From a bacterium (GTDB lineage Bacteria > Myxococcota_A > Polyangia > Nannocystales > Nannocystaceae), in the NCBI GenBank assembly GCA_024742475.1, contig JANSYI010000032.1, positions 1-64,000 of the forward strand: 64,000 nt of DNA, written 5' to 3'. The position numbers and the translations under genes are program-made. Below are positions 1 to 9,226 of the stretch, piece after piece (the stretch's first letter is position 1; each line of letters begins with the position of its first letter). Below the pieces are notes generated by a model that made no database searches, was not told where the DNA came from, and was given only the letters and a program-made list of their open reading frames with translations.

Positions 1-227
1 CCAAGTTCGGGCGCGGGGCGCCCTCGCTCGTCGCTTCGCTCCTCCTCCGCATTCGGGGCTGCGGTGGTGGGAGGCGCCCCCTTCGCTTCACCCCTCCAAG
101 TTCGGGCGCAGGGCGCCCTCGCTCGTCGCTTCGCTCATGTTGCTATGGGGCACCTCTCGGTTCCCTCGCTGCGGCCGGCGAAGCCGCCCTTCGCTCGCCC
201 TCCAAGTTCGGGCGCGGGGCGCCCTCG
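1..227. repeat. Three direct copies of a hairpin-forming intergenic repeat
   Basis: Copies lie at 1-40, 96-135 and 202-227. The first two match at 39 of 40 positions and the third shares the first 26. Each copy contains GGGCGC, a 3-nt loop and GCGCCC, so a 6-bp stem can form; in copy 1 the stem arms are 9-14 and 18-23. The only difference between copies 1 and 2 falls in the loop. The whole interval 1-284 has no convincing gene. It lies just 3' of the beta-oxidation operon on the minus strand, so the copies would be in its 3' untranslated region. The first copy starts at the window edge, so more copies may lie outside. Confidence 0.75.
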
Positions 228-284
228 ATACTTCGTGCGTGGGCGTTTGGTGGTTGGCGCGACTCCCCTTGCTGCGGGGGCGGC

Positions 285-2408
285 TCACACGGGAGGGAAG
301 AAGGTGTCGCCGCTGTCGGCCATGGTTCGCAGTTCGCGGGGGACGGCCCAGCGGTTGCCGTGTTGGTCGGCGAAGGCGTCCATGCGCTCGACGAACGCCT
401 TGGCGCCCATGCGGTCGATGTACGAGAGGGGCCCTCCGGTGCCGGGCGCGAAGCCGATGCCGAAGATGGCGCCGACTTCGGCGTCGCGGCGCCGCATGAT
501 GACGCCCTCGGCGACCGCGCGCGCGGCCTCGAGCGCTTGAATCCCCAGCAGGCGGTCGCGCAGCAGCTCGACGCTGCTGTGGGCGGGCGGGCCCTTGGCG
601 AGGTCGGCCAGGCCCTTCCACAGGCCGCGTCGTCGCCCGTCGGCGTACTCGTAGAAGCCCGCGCCTGCCGCCTTGCCCTTGCGGCCGGCGGCGACGAGGG
701 ACTCGACCAGCGCGACGCCCTCGGTGTCGAGGTCGCGCCCGTACTTGCGCCCCATGGTGACCGCCTTGGTGCCCAAGGTCAGCGTGACCTCGTCGAAGAC
801 CTGCAGCGGCGCGACCACCATGCCCGCGCTCTTGGCCGCCCACTCGACGAGCACGGGATCGTGCCCCTCGGCGACCAGCTGCGCGCCCTCGAGGATGTAC
901 GCCGAGAACACGCGGGTGGTGTAGAAGCCGTAGCCATCGCCGACGACGATCGGCAGCTTGCCGATGCGGCGGGAGAACGCGAGGGACCGCGCGAGGGCGC
1001 TCTCGTTCGTCTCGGCGCCGACGACGATCTCGAGCAGCTCCATCTTCTCCACCGGTGAGAAGTAGTGCTGACCGATGAACTGCCCCCGGTCGCGGCTGAC
1101 CTTGGCCAGGTCACCGATCGGCAGCGCGCTGGTGTTGGACGCCCAGATCCCGCCGGGCGCGAGGAGGGGCTCGGCCTCTTCGATGACCTTGTGTTTGAGG
1201 TCGATGTCCTCGAACACGGCCTCGATGATGAGGTCGGATCCGCGGACGGGTTCGAGGTCGACGGTGGCGTTGATCCTGCCCAACAGGGCGCTTCGCGCCT
1301 CATCATCGAGGTGCTTGAGCTTGGCGGCCTGGGCTGCGCAGTGGGCCCTGGCCGTCTCGATCGTCTCGGGGTTGATGTCCCGCAGCACGACGTCGTAGCC
1401 CGCCTTGGCGCAGACGAACGCGAGCCCGGCTCCCATCATGCCCGCGCCGAGCACCGACACCTTCTGAATGTCGTCGGATTCGGCCCGGGGCAGGTCGGCG
1501 TGTTTCTTGACCGCGTTGCGGTGGAACCACAGCGTGCGGATCATGTCCTTGGCTTGGTCGGAGATCGCCAGCTCCACGAACGCCCGCGCTTCGATCTCGA
1601 GGGCCCGGTCGAAGCGGACGGCGAGGCCCTCTTGCACGGTGGCGAGCGCGACGCGGGGGGCCGCGTAGGCGCCCGCGGTCTTCTTCTCGAGCATGCCGCA
1701 GGCGGCCATGAACAGGTTGCGTGCGTCGGCCGACCCCGGACGAGGCCCGGGCATTCGGCCCTTTCGATCCCAGGGCTGTTGCGCGCCCGCGTTGGCCGCG
1801 ATGAAGGCCAGCGCAGCGGCACGCAGCGCGTCGCGGTCGCTGGCCAAGGCGTCGATGAGCCCCGCAGCCTTGGCCTTGGGAGCGCGCAGGATCTTGCCCT
1901 GGAGGATGACGTCGAGCCCGGCCTGGATGCCGATGAGTCGAGGCAGCCGCTGCGTTCCGCCTGCGCCCGGCAGAACGCCCAGGGTGACCTCTGGAAGCCC
2001 GACCTGGATGCGCGCGTCGTCGAGCGCGATCCGGTGGTGGCAGGCCAGGGCGAGCTCGTAGCCGCCGCCGAGCGCGGAACCCGTCAGCGCCGCGACGACG
2101 GGGACGCCCAGCGTCTCCAGGCGGCGGTACAGCGCGCCGAGGCTGCGCACGCGCTCGAGCAGCGCGGACGCGTCGCGTTCGGGGAAGAGGGTGTCGAGGT
2201 CGGCGCCGACGCAGAAGTCGTCGTGGGCGGTGTCGATGATGATGCCGGTCAGGCCGTCTTGGGACTGCGCCCAGTCGAGGGCTTGGCTGAGCCCGACGCC
2301 GAATGCGGCGTCGATGCGGTTGACCTTGGGCATCGCCAGCGTGAGCGTGGCGACCCCTGACGTTGCGTCGAAGTCCAGGCGGACCGTCTGATTCTCGGTG
2401 GTGGTCAT
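285..2408 (-). CDS. Multifunctional enoyl-CoA hydratase / 3-hydroxyacyl-CoA dehydrogenase (FadB/FadJ type)
   Basis: A 707-residue fusion enzyme for two central steps of fatty-acid beta-oxidation: hydration of 2-enoyl-CoA and NAD-dependent oxidation of 3-hydroxyacyl-CoA. The first ~190 residues are a crotonase fold with the oxyanion-hole stretch [11 protein letters not shown] and the Glu-bearing [14 protein letters not shown]. Near residue 312 the Rossmann motif [10 protein letters not shown] begins the dehydrogenase, followed by the [14 protein letters not shown] segment with the catalytic His/Glu pair. Length matches the family (about 710-730). The ATG at 2408 was chosen because homology starts there; the open frame runs further upstream only as a shadow of the thiolase gene. 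It follows the thiolase gene by 14 bp, so they form an operon, with thiolase first. FadB and FadJ cannot be told apart here. Confidence 0.93.
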   Translation of the reverse strand: MTTTENQTVRLDFDATSGVATLTLAMPKVNRIDAAFGVGLSQALDWAQSQDGLTGIIIDTAHDDFCVGADLDTLFPERDASALLERVRSLGALYRRLETLGVPVVAALTGSALGGGYELALACHHRIALDDARIQVGLPEVTLGVLPGAGGTQRLPRLIGIQAGLDVILQGKILRAPKAKAAGLIDALASDRDALRAAALAFIAANAGAQQPWDRKGRMPGPRPGSADARNLFMAACGMLEKKTAGAYAAPRVALATVQEGLAVRFDRALEIEARAFVELAISDQAKDMIRTLWFHRNAVKKHADLPRAESDDIQKVSVLGAGMMGAGLAFVCAKAGYDVVLRDINPETIETARAHCAAQAAKLKHLDDEARSALLGRINATVDLEPVRGSDLIIEAVFEDIDLKHKVIEEAEPLLAPGGIWASNTSALPIGDLAKVSRDRGQFIGQHYFSPVEKMELLEIVVGAETNESALARSLAFSRRIGKLPIVVGDGYGFYTTRVFSAYILEGAQLVAEGHDPVLVEWAAKSAGMVVAPLQVFDEVTLTLGTKAVTMGRKYGRDLDTEGVALVESLVAAGRKGKAAGAGFYEYADGRRRGLWKGLADLAKGPPAHSSVELLRDRLLGIQALEAARAVAEGVIMRRRDAEVGAIFGIGFAPGTGGPLSYIDRMGAKAFVERMDAFADQHGNRWAVPRELRTMADSGDTFFPPV

Positions 2409-2422
2409 GTTCGCTGTTCCTC

Positions 2423-3628
2423 TCAGACGCGCTCGACGATGGTTGCGATGCCCATGCCGCCGCCGATGCACAAGGTGACGGCGCCGGTGGTCTTGTCCTG
2501 GTCTTCGAGGGCGTCGAGGACCGTACCCAGCAGCATGGCGCCCGTCGCTCCGAGCGGGTGCCCCATGGCGATTGCGCCGCCGTAGATGTTGACGCGCGCG
2601 GGGTCGACGTCGAGGTCCTGCATGAACGCGAGCGGCACCGCCGCGAACGCCTCGTTGACCTCCCACAGGTCGATGTCCTCTGGGGTCATGCCCGCCTTGG
2701 CGAGGGCCTTGCGGCTGGCGGGCATGGGTCCGGCGAGCATGAGGATCGGGTCGGTGCCCACGACCGCCACCGAGCGGATCTTGGCCCGCGGCTTCAGCCC
2801 CATGGCGTCTCCGGCATCTTTGGAGGCGACGAGCACGGCCGCCGCGCCGTCGACGATGCCCGAGCTGTTGCCCGCGTGGTGCACGTGGTCGATGCGCTCG
2901 ACCTGCGGGTAGCGCTCCTTGGTGAGCGCATCGAGGCCGAACTGTCGCCCCATGACCTCGAAGCTCGGCGTGAGCTCGGCCAAACTCTCGGCGGTGGTGC
3001 CCGGACGCGGGTGTTCGTCGGCTTCGAGCAGCGGGATGCCGAGGCGATCGGTGACCGGGACGAGGCTCCGCGAGAAGCGGCCGTCCCGGACGGCGTCCGC
3101 GGTGCGCTGCTGGCTCTGCGCGGCGAAAGCGTCGCAGTCCCCGCGGGTGATGCCATTGAGCGTGGCCAGCAAATCGGCGCTGATGCCCTGCGGCACCGAA
3201 CCGACGCTCCACAGCGTGGCAGGGTCGAAGATTGCGCCGCCGTCGCTGCCCATCTTCACGCGGGACATGCTCTCGACGCCGCCGGCGACGACGCAGTCGT
3301 AGAAGCCCGAGGCGACCATCGCGGCCGCGTCGTTGACCGCCTGAAGGCCGCTGCCGCAGAAGCGGTTGAGCGTGACGCCCGGCGCGTCGAGGTCCCAGCC
3401 GGCCTCGAGGGCCGCGAACCGAGCGATGCAGGCCCCCTGGTCGCCGCTTTGGGTGACGCAGCCGACGACGACGTCGTCGACCTTCGAGGTGTCGAGATCG
3501 CTGCGCTCGCCGAGCGCCCGAAGGGCTTGGGCGAGCAGATCGATGGGACGGGTGGTGTAGAGACTGCCGCTTTCCTTGCCGCGACCTCGCGGCGTGCGGA
3601 CGGCGTCGTAGACGTAGGCGTCGGGCAC
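2423..3628 (-). CDS. Thiolase (acetyl-CoA C-acyltransferase)
   Basis: A 401-residue thiolase that cleaves 3-ketoacyl-CoA with CoA, the last step of beta-oxidation (or condenses acetyl-CoA in reverse). The nucleophile Cys91 is in [11 protein letters not shown], His357 is in [11 protein letters not shown], and the second active-site Cys387 is in TLCIGGGMG; all three are in the usual order and spacing. Length fits the FadA/FadI/AtoB families. It is the promoter-proximal gene of the two-gene beta-oxidation operon, with the multifunctional hydratase/dehydrogenase 14 bp downstream. The gene is divergent from a MarR regulator, and the shared intergenic region carries a perfect palindrome that probably controls both. 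Substrate chain length cannot be read from the sequence. Confidence 0.95.
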   Translation of the reverse strand: MPDAYVYDAVRTPRGRGKESGSLYTTRPIDLLAQALRALGERSDLDTSKVDDVVVGCVTQSGDQGACIARFAALEAGWDLDAPGVTLNRFCGSGLQAVNDAAAMVASGFYDCVVAGGVESMSRVKMGSDGGAIFDPATLWSVGSVPQGISADLLATLNGITRGDCDAFAAQSQQRTADAVRDGRFSRSLVPVTDRLGIPLLEADEHPRPGTTAESLAELTPSFEVMGRQFGLDALTKERYPQVERIDHVHHAGNSSGIVDGAAAVLVASKDAGDAMGLKPRAKIRSVAVVGTDPILMLAGPMPASRKALAKAGMTPEDIDLWEVNEAFAAVPLAFMQDLDVDPARVNIYGGAIAMGHPLGATGAMLLGTVLDALEDQDKTTGAVTLCIGGGMGIATIVERV

Positions 3629-3666
3629 GGGTGGACTCCTGCCGCCCGGGTTGGGGCTGGCGAATC

Positions 3667-3688
3667 GATACTAAGCATGCTTAGTATC
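3667..3688. promoter_or_regulatory. 22-bp perfect palindrome, likely MarR operator
   Basis: The half-site GATACTAAGCA is followed directly by its exact reverse complement, giving 11+11 bases with no spacer. It sits in the 68-bp gap between the divergent thiolase and MarR genes. Each outer arm reads TAGTAT in the outward direction (3682-3687 on plus, mirrored on minus), which resembles a -10 hexamer. A MarR dimer bound here could block both promoters. Palindrome seen directly; operator role is inferred. Confidence 0.75.
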
Positions 3689-3696
3689 TCGGTGCA

Positions 3697-4233
3697 ATGG
3701 GAACCAAGCCCACCACTGCACCTTCGCAGCCGACGGTCGGCGTTGCTGCAGCCACCGACGCAGGCGAGGCTGGCGTCGATGCCGAGCTGCTCGAGCTTCG
3801 GCGCGTGCAAGCCGAGGCGTATCTGACGTTCGTGGCGATTGCGAGGGCGCTGGAGCGACACATCGCCGCGCAGTTTCAGGCCCACGCACTCGTCGACGTG
3901 ACGCCGGCGCAGGCCAACGCGCTGATGATCCTGTTCGCGGCCAAGCAGCCGCTTCACGCCCGCACGCTCGCGGATCGCATGGAGCTGTCGCAGGTCACGG
4001 TCGGCCGCTTTCTCAAGGCGCTCGAGCAGCAGGGGTGGGTCTCTCGAGAGCCCGATCCCGACGACGCGCGGGCGATGCTGGTGCGCCCCACCGACAAGGC
4101 CTACCGCACGCTGCCGACGTTCATCGCGGTCTCGAACACCATGCTCGACCAGGCGTTCGAGGGGTTCAGCCGACCGGAGATTCGGCGAATCGCCACGGTG
4201 GCGGGGCGCGTCCGTGCCAACCTCGGCGGCTAG
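3697..4233 (+). CDS. MarR-family transcriptional regulator
   Basis: A 178-residue winged-helix regulator. After an Ala/Thr-rich N-terminal tail of about 30 residues comes the MarR core, with ALMILFAAKQPLHARTLADR and the recognition helix LSQVTVGRFLKALEQQGWV, then the wing segment SREPDPDDARAMLV. MarR proteins bind palindromes as dimers and usually repress the divergent operon until a ligand binds. Here the neighbour is a beta-oxidation operon, so an acyl-CoA or fatty-acid ligand is a reasonable guess. The ATG is only 8 bases past the palindrome and has no clear ribosome-binding site, so the message may have a very short leader. The 3' end overlaps the convergent HAD gene by 4 bp. Confidence 0.9.
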   Translation: MGTKPTTAPSQPTVGVAAATDAGEAGVDAELLELRRVQAEAYLTFVAIARALERHIAAQFQAHALVDVTPAQANALMILFAAKQPLHARTLADRMELSQVTVGRFLKALEQQGWVSREPDPDDARAMLVRPTDKAYRTLPTFIAVSNTMLDQAFEGFSRPEIRRIATVAGRVRANLGG

Positions 4234-5063
4234 CGCATCTCGAGCGACTCGAGGATCCAGGTCGGTTGCAGGGTGGCCTGCGGCGGGGGGCGTCGCCCAA
4301 CGCCGGTCTCGGCGAGCGCGACGTCGATGCCGGCCGCGCGCGCGCCGGCGACGTCGGTCTCGAGCTGGTCGCCGATCATCAGAACGGGCCCGGGCACCCG
4401 CGCGAGCGCGGCCTCGAAGATGGGCGCGTGCGGCTTGCCGAGGCGATCGAAGCGGGGGGCCGCGTCTGGAAAGCGAGCGAGCAGCGCGCGCTCGATCACG
4501 CAGGCCGCCGCCCCAGCGGTGAGGCCGACCGCGCCGGCGAGCTTGGGGTAGAGGACATCGGGGTTGGGCAGGACGAGCGCCGTGGGCTCGCCCGCGCCCT
4601 GCCGCGCGATCAGGGTCGTGAGCAAGGCTTCGAGCGTGGGCAGGAAGTCGTATCCGGCCTCGTCGCAGACGACCACGACGCGGGCGGATCGATCGTCGGG
4701 TGGCACACAGCGCAGCGATGCCTCGGTCGCGAGCCGCCGTGAGCCTTCGGGCCCCAGAACCACCGCGGGGGCGCCTTCGAGCCCGTGCTGGGCGACCCAG
4801 GGCTGCAGCATCATGCCGCTGGTGAGGACCTCGTCGTCCTCGAGGAGGATGTCGAAGCCGCGCAGCCGCGTGATCACCTGGCCGGGCGTCCGCGAGGCGT
4901 CGTTGCTCAGGAGAAGTCGACGCTTGGACCGTTCGGCGAGGGTGCGGACGAACTCGGCGGCGTGGGGCAGAGGGCCGGTGCCGTCGACCAGCACGCCGTA
5001 GGCGTCGAGCAAGAAGGCGTCGTACCGTTCGATCAAGGAGGAGGCTGTCGCGACCGTCGCCAC
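4230..5063 (-). CDS. HAD-superfamily (NagD-like, subclass IIA) phosphatase
   Basis: A 277-residue haloacid-dehalogenase-type hydrolase. Motif I is FLLDAYGVLVDG near residue 18, where the first Asp would be the nucleophile. The Thr/Ser motif II is LLLSNDASRTP, the Lys region is RLGKPHAPIFEAAL, and motif IV is MIGDQLETDVAGARAAG near the C-terminus. The long central cap between motifs II and III fits subclass IIA (NagD, AraL, PGP/PNPP-like). The substrate is unknown: sugar phosphates, nucleotides and small phosphoesters are all possible. It is convergent with the MarR gene (4-bp overlap) and lies 27 bp downstream of a transglutaminase gene on the same strand, so it may be the last gene of that operon. 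Confidence 0.88.
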   Translation of the reverse strand: MATVATASSLIERYDAFLLDAYGVLVDGTGPLPHAAEFVRTLAERSKRRLLLSNDASRTPGQVITRLRGFDILLEDDEVLTSGMMLQPWVAQHGLEGAPAVVLGPEGSRRLATEASLRCVPPDDRSARVVVVCDEAGYDFLPTLEALLTTLIARQGAGEPTALVLPNPDVLYPKLAGAVGLTAGAAACVIERALLARFPDAAPRFDRLGKPHAPIFEAALARVPGPVLMIGDQLETDVAGARAAGIDVALAETGVGRRPPPQATLQPTWILESLEMR

Positions 5064-5090
5064 GGCGGGCAGCGTAGCAGCGTGGCGCGC

Positions 5091-7235
5091 TCAGGCCTTG
5101 GGTCGGACCTTCTTTGCGGCGGCCGCGTGGGTGCGAAGGGCCGCCGTGTCGGGCGTCCCGCGTCCAAACCTCGCCGCTTCGTAGCGCTCGGCGAAGCGGA
5201 CGAGCGGTGCGGCGTCGTCGAGCTCGGGCGCGATGCGACGCGCGAACCGGGTAGGGCTCTCGCTGGGCGAGCGCTCGAACCCAAGCCGCGCCAACGCCCG
5301 CAGGACGTCCTCGTAGAGCCGCTGCGTGTCGGGAAGCTTGGGTCGCCGCCGCCGCCTCCACCACCACGCGCCAAGGCCCGCGACCGCGAACACGCCAAAC
5401 CACGTGCCCACCCCGCGCCAGTCGATGCGAGGGTGCCGGTCGCCGCGGCTCATGCCCAGGTTGCGCAGCAGCCCCATCTGCTTCGAGAGGTTGTAGTCGA
5501 TGACGTACTCGAGGTACGCGTTGCGCAACGCGTCGAACGCCTCGTCGAGCGCCGGGAAGATCGGCGCGTCGTCGCCCGCCGTACGGCCCGAAGGCGGCGT
5601 GGGATCGAAGGTGACCCACCCGGCCTCGGGCCCAAACCACACCTCGACCCACGAGTGCGCGTCGGCCTGGCGCACCGCGTAGAACTCCCCGAGCGTGTTG
5701 TAGTGAGCACCGTAGTAGCCGTTGACCAGGCGGGTCGGCACCCCGACCTCGCGTCCGAGGACCGCGAGCGCGGTCGCGAAGTACTCGCAGTGTCCGGCCT
5801 TGGTATCGAACAAGAAGCCCTCGATCGGGTCTGCGCCGTCCACGACGCGCTGCGAGGGCTGCAGGTCGGTCGTGTAGTCGAAGCCGCGCAGGTGCTCCAT
5901 CAGCAGCGCGACCTTGTCGTATCGGTTGTCCGCGTCGCCGACGACCCGCTGCGCGAGGGCACCGACCTGGGCGGAGAGCCCCTCGGTGCGCCGCAGATAG
6001 CCCTCGAAGTCCTCGGGGACGTCGGGGTCGCCGAGACGTTGCAGGGCGGCCACGTCGGGATCGCCGAGCTGCGCGACGAACTCGTACTGCACCGGCCCTG
6101 GGGGCTTGTCGATGCGAAACGTTCGGTGCATGCCCGCGCGCACCTTCAAGTCGCGCTGCTCGAGGGCCCCGCGCGGAGCCAGCCGCACGGCGATCGGGTC
6201 GCTGGCGACGAACATCGCGTCGACGCCGAGGTCTTCGAGCAGGACCTCGACGTGGACCTGTCGACCGTCGATGAGAAACGGGTTGGGGGCGGCGCGGTAC
6301 TGGACGGAGAGCTTGCCCGGGCTGCGGCCCCGGACCGGCGTGAGCAGGGGTTGCTTGTCGGGAGCGAGCGCCCGGTAGCCGCCCACGCCGCGCAGGGGGA
6401 CGCGCTCGGCCTTGCTGCTGTCGTTGGACCAGCGGCCGTCTTGGTAGACGTCGAAGGCGCCGCCGCGCAGGTGCCAGGTCAAGCGCTGGACCGTGGGCAT
6501 GGGCGTCTTGGGCCGCAACCGCGCGGCCACGGTGGCGTCGGACTTGATGCGTCCGAACTCGCCCAGCGCGACCTCGCCCGAGAAGCCGCTGCGGGTGTCG
6601 CGAGCGAAGGCGCCGCGCAAGAAGACGCCCGCGCCCCACCGCGGGAAGAGCAGGAAGACGAGCAGCGCGCCCACGCCCGCGAGCGCAGCGACGCCCGCCG
6701 CGGCCCGCCACAGCATGGCCCGAGAGCGCATCGCGGCCCGGGCCATGTCGGCCATGACGCGCGGACCCAGGCGCTCGCCTTCGGCCATGAGGTGGTTGAC
6801 CACCAACGTCATGACCGCGATGACGGTGTAGGCCGCGAAGAGGAGCGGGTAGGTCAGCCCGGTGTTGACCACGGCGCCGACGACCATGAGCAGCGAGCCC
6901 AGCATGAGCAGCTGCATGTGCTCACGCGCCTTCTGGCGGTTGAAGAGGCGCTGAACGATCAGCAGCAGGAGGAAGTCGACGCCCGCGTCGAGCACGTCGC
7001 CGATGAAGAACACCCGGGCCAACGTCGCGGCCAGCGCGAGGACGACGCCCAAGGTCCAGGCGCGGCTGCTCGCCTTGGACGGCGCCTCGGGGCGGGGGCG
7101 GTAGAAGGCCCAGGCCGCCAGCGCGGCGGCGAGGCCGAAGCTGGTCCACGTCATGCCGCCGCCGGCGATGACGGCGAGCGAGGCCAGCAGCGCTTGCAGT
7201 GCCGAGAGGCGGTCCCGGAGCGCCCGCAAGGTCAT
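5091..7235 (-). CDS. Membrane-bound transglutaminase-like protein (TgpA/DUF3488 type)
   Basis: A 714-residue membrane protein with several hydrophobic segments in the first ~200 residues, a large extracytoplasmic part with a transglutaminase core, one further membrane segment (GTWFGVFAVAGLGAWWW) and a short cytoplasmic C-terminal region. The triad is visible: Cys483 in AGHCEYFATALA, His527 in ADAHSWVEVWF and Asp544 in GWVTFDPTPPSG. Proteins of this build occur beside MoxR ATPases and DUF58 proteins, and exactly that order is found here (MoxR, DUF58, TgpA-like), with a 4-bp ATGA overlap to the DUF58 gene. The likely role is peptide cross-linking or cleavage outside the cytoplasmic membrane; the substrate is unknown. 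Confidence 0.92.
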   Translation of the reverse strand: MTLRALRDRLSALQALLASLAVIAGGGMTWTSFGLAAALAAWAFYRPRPEAPSKASSRAWTLGVVLALAATLARVFFIGDVLDAGVDFLLLLIVQRLFNRQKAREHMQLLMLGSLLMVVGAVVNTGLTYPLLFAAYTVIAVMTLVVNHLMAEGERLGPRVMADMARAAMRSRAMLWRAAAGVAALAGVGALLVFLLFPRWGAGVFLRGAFARDTRSGFSGEVALGEFGRIKSDATVAARLRPKTPMPTVQRLTWHLRGGAFDVYQDGRWSNDSSKAERVPLRGVGGYRALAPDKQPLLTPVRGRSPGKLSVQYRAAPNPFLIDGRQVHVEVLLEDLGVDAMFVASDPIAVRLAPRGALEQRDLKVRAGMHRTFRIDKPPGPVQYEFVAQLGDPDVAALQRLGDPDVPEDFEGYLRRTEGLSAQVGALAQRVVGDADNRYDKVALLMEHLRGFDYTTDLQPSQRVVDGADPIEGFLFDTKAGHCEYFATALAVLGREVGVPTRLVNGYYGAHYNTLGEFYAVRQADAHSWVEVWFGPEAGWVTFDPTPPSGRTAGDDAPIFPALDEAFDALRNAYLEYVIDYNLSKQMGLLRNLGMSRGDRHPRIDWRGVGTWFGVFAVAGLGAWWWRRRRRPKLPDTQRLYEDVLRALARLGFERSPSESPTRFARRIAPELDDAAPLVRFAERYEAARFGRGTPDTAALRTHAAAAKKVRPKA

Positions 7236-8224
7236 GAGGCCGCCTTGGGTTGCTCGCCGATGAGCGCGAGCGCTTCGAGCAGCGTGTGCCGAGCGTGCGC
7301 GCCCGAGGCCGGCTCGAGCACGACCTCGCCGCCGTAGCGCAGGCCGACAGCGACGCCAGGATTCTGCAGGTGCGCGACCGCCAAGGAAGCGACGCGCGAG
7401 ACCTCTGCCTCGAAGCGGGCATCGCCGCTGACGCCCATCGGGAGATCGAGCATGCGTTCGTCGTCGCCGAGCGCCTCGTAGTCACGCACGGCGGGGCGCT
7501 GGCCTCGGGCGACGGCGCGCCAGTCGATGCGCCGCGGGTCGTCGCCTTCGCGATACTCCCGCATGCCAAAGAACTCTCCGGCCCGCGCGATGCGTCCGGA
7601 TGCCTCTCCCGTGCCGGGTCGATGCACCGCGCTCCCCTCGACGCGGACCGCGTGCAGCTTGGGGTAGACGGTCACCTCGGGCTGCGCCTGCACGTCACGC
7701 CGCTTGACGAACAGGCCGAAGGGGAAACGCGTCGCGACGACCGCCTTGGGCAGCGGGTGACGACCCCGCGCGGGCATCGTCACCGTGGTGTGCAAGGTGG
7801 CGGTTTGCTTGGGCGCGAGCCGAACTGCGAACACGGGCCCGCACTCGCCGGGCTGATCACCGTCGTCGTCTTCGACGCTGACCGAGAACAGCTCGCCAGC
7901 GTCGCTGCGGTTGGTCAGCTCCACCCGCAGCGCAGTGGGGGTGTCGGCGTGCACCGCCTCGGCGAGCACCCGGCGGGCTTCGGCGCGAAAGACCGCGCGC
8001 TCCGAGAGCATGCCGCTGCCGATGATGAGGGCCATCTGAGCGCCGAAGACGGCGTGCAGGAGGTTCGACCCCGAGTTGATCGCGGCGAAACCGACCGCGA
8101 GCGTGAGGCCGATGAACAGCCACCCCGACTTGGTGATCTCCAATCGGCGCCCGCGGGCGGTGAGCATGCGACGCAGCAATCGACCGCGGCGTCGGCGGGG
8201 GCGAGCGGGCGTGGCGTCGGGCAT
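7232..8224 (-). CDS. DUF58-domain protein
   Basis: A 330-residue protein with a basic N-terminal tail, two adjacent hydrophobic segments at about residues 30-70 (GWLFIGLTLAVGFAAI and a second one), then a soluble region ending in the DUF58 signature REYREGDDPRRIDWRAVARG. DUF58 proteins typically accompany MoxR AAA+ ATPases and are thought to be targets or adaptors of MoxR-assisted assembly of membrane or periplasmic complexes. It is the middle gene: MoxR ends 5 bp upstream, and the transglutaminase start overlaps its stop by 4 bp. The gene order strongly supports one operon. The biochemical function is not known. Confidence 0.92.
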   Translation of the reverse strand: MPDATPARPRRRRGRLLRRMLTARGRRLEITKSGWLFIGLTLAVGFAAINSGSNLLHAVFGAQMALIIGSGMLSERAVFRAEARRVLAEAVHADTPTALRVELTNRSDAGELFSVSVEDDDGDQPGECGPVFAVRLAPKQTATLHTTVTMPARGRHPLPKAVVATRFPFGLFVKRRDVQAQPEVTVYPKLHAVRVEGSAVHRPGTGEASGRIARAGEFFGMREYREGDDPRRIDWRAVARGQRPAVRDYEALGDDERMLDLPMGVSGDARFEAEVSRVASLAVAHLQNPGVAVGLRYGGEVVLEPASGAHARHTLLEALALIGEQPKAAS

Positions 8225-8229
8225 GGGGG

Positions 8230-9189
8230 TTAGCGCGGCACGGGCACGTTCGCCGTGACCTCGCGGATGAGTTCTTCGGAGGACGCGCTCGCCTCGTCGG
8301 AGGCGAGGCTGGGTAGGACACGGTGGGCCAGCGCAGGGACGGCGAGCTCTTGCAGGTCGTCGAGCGCCACCTGCTCGCGGCCTTGCAGCATCGCCCGGGC
8401 CCGCGCGGCAGACACCCAGGCCAGGGCGCCGCGCGTGCTGACGCCGAGGCGGGCGCGGGGATGCTCGCGGGTGGCCTGCACGACCGCTTGCGCGTAGGTG
8501 GCCAGGTCGGCGTGGAGGAACACGTCCCGCGCAGCCCGCTGGGCGGCGAGCACGTCCTCGGGGGAGACGACGGCCTGAGGCGCCTCGCCGGTGTTCGTGC
8601 CCTGCAGCAGCGCCGCCTCGACGTCGGCGGCGGCGTAGCCCATGGACAGCCGCAGCACGAAGCGGTCGCGCTGGGACTCGGGCAGGGGGTAGGTGCCGTA
8701 GTGCTCGAGGGGGTTCTGGGTCGCGATGACCATGAACGGCTCGGGCAGCGGCCGGCTGACGCCGTCGACGGAGATCTGTTGCTCACCCATGGCCTCGAGC
8801 AGGGCCGATTGGGTGCGCGGCGGCGCTCGGTTGACCTCGTCGGCGAGCACGAAGTTCGCGAACAGCGGACCCTCGCGAAACTCGAACGCCTCGCGCTGCG
8901 GTCGCCACACGTTCACCCCGAGCACGTCGGCGGGCAGGAGGTCGGCGGTGAACTGGATACGCCGGAACACCCCTCCCACGGCGCCCGCGAGCGAGCGTGC
9001 CAGGGTGCTCTTGCCGACGCCGGGCATGTCTTCGAGGAGCAGGTGGCCACCGGAGAGCAGGGCGACAAGGGCGAGGTCGATGATCTCGTCCTTGCCCGCG
9101 ATCGCGCTCCGGACGGCGTCTGCAATCGCGGCGGCCGTGGCCACGGGCGTGGAAGCGGGGCGGGGCGCGTTGGCAGCCGGAGCAGACAC
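8230..9189 (-). CDS. MoxR-family AAA+ ATPase
   Basis: A 319-residue AAA+ ATPase. Walker A is MPGVGKST (Lys60), the MoxR stretch FRRIQFTADLLPADVLG follows, Walker B is FVLADEVNRAPPRTQSALLEAM, and the sensor-1 region is FMVIATQNPLEHYGTYPLPE. The C-terminal lid domain is present, so the protein looks complete. MoxR ATPases act as chaperones for partner proteins, often those with VWA or DUF58 domains. It is first in the MoxR-DUF58-transglutaminase operon and is followed by only 5 bp. It starts 37 bp after the end of the O-methyltransferase gene on the same strand, so co-transcription with that gene is possible but unproven. Confidence 0.95.
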   Translation of the reverse strand: MSAPAANAPRPASTPVATAAAIADAVRSAIAGKDEIIDLALVALLSGGHLLLEDMPGVGKSTLARSLAGAVGGVFRRIQFTADLLPADVLGVNVWRPQREAFEFREGPLFANFVLADEVNRAPPRTQSALLEAMGEQQISVDGVSRPLPEPFMVIATQNPLEHYGTYPLPESQRDRFVLRLSMGYAAADVEAALLQGTNTGEAPQAVVSPEDVLAAQRAARDVFLHADLATYAQAVVQATREHPRARLGVSTRGALAWVSAARARAMLQGREQVALDDLQELAVPALAHRVLPSLASDEASASSEELIREVTANVPVPR

Positions 9190-9226
9190 CGTGCCCAGTG
9201 TACGTCAGCGGCGGCGCGAGCGTTGC

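Noticed and set aside
3256-6711. Open frame of over 1100 codons on the minus strand
   Set aside because: It crosses thiolase, MarR, HAD and transglutaminase genes in another frame, is dominated by Arg/Ala/Gly, and has no motif; a GC-rich shadow.
4785-7337. 850-codon open frame on the plus strand
   Set aside because: Antisense to the HAD and transglutaminase genes, which have clear catalytic motifs; composition is typical of a shadow frame.
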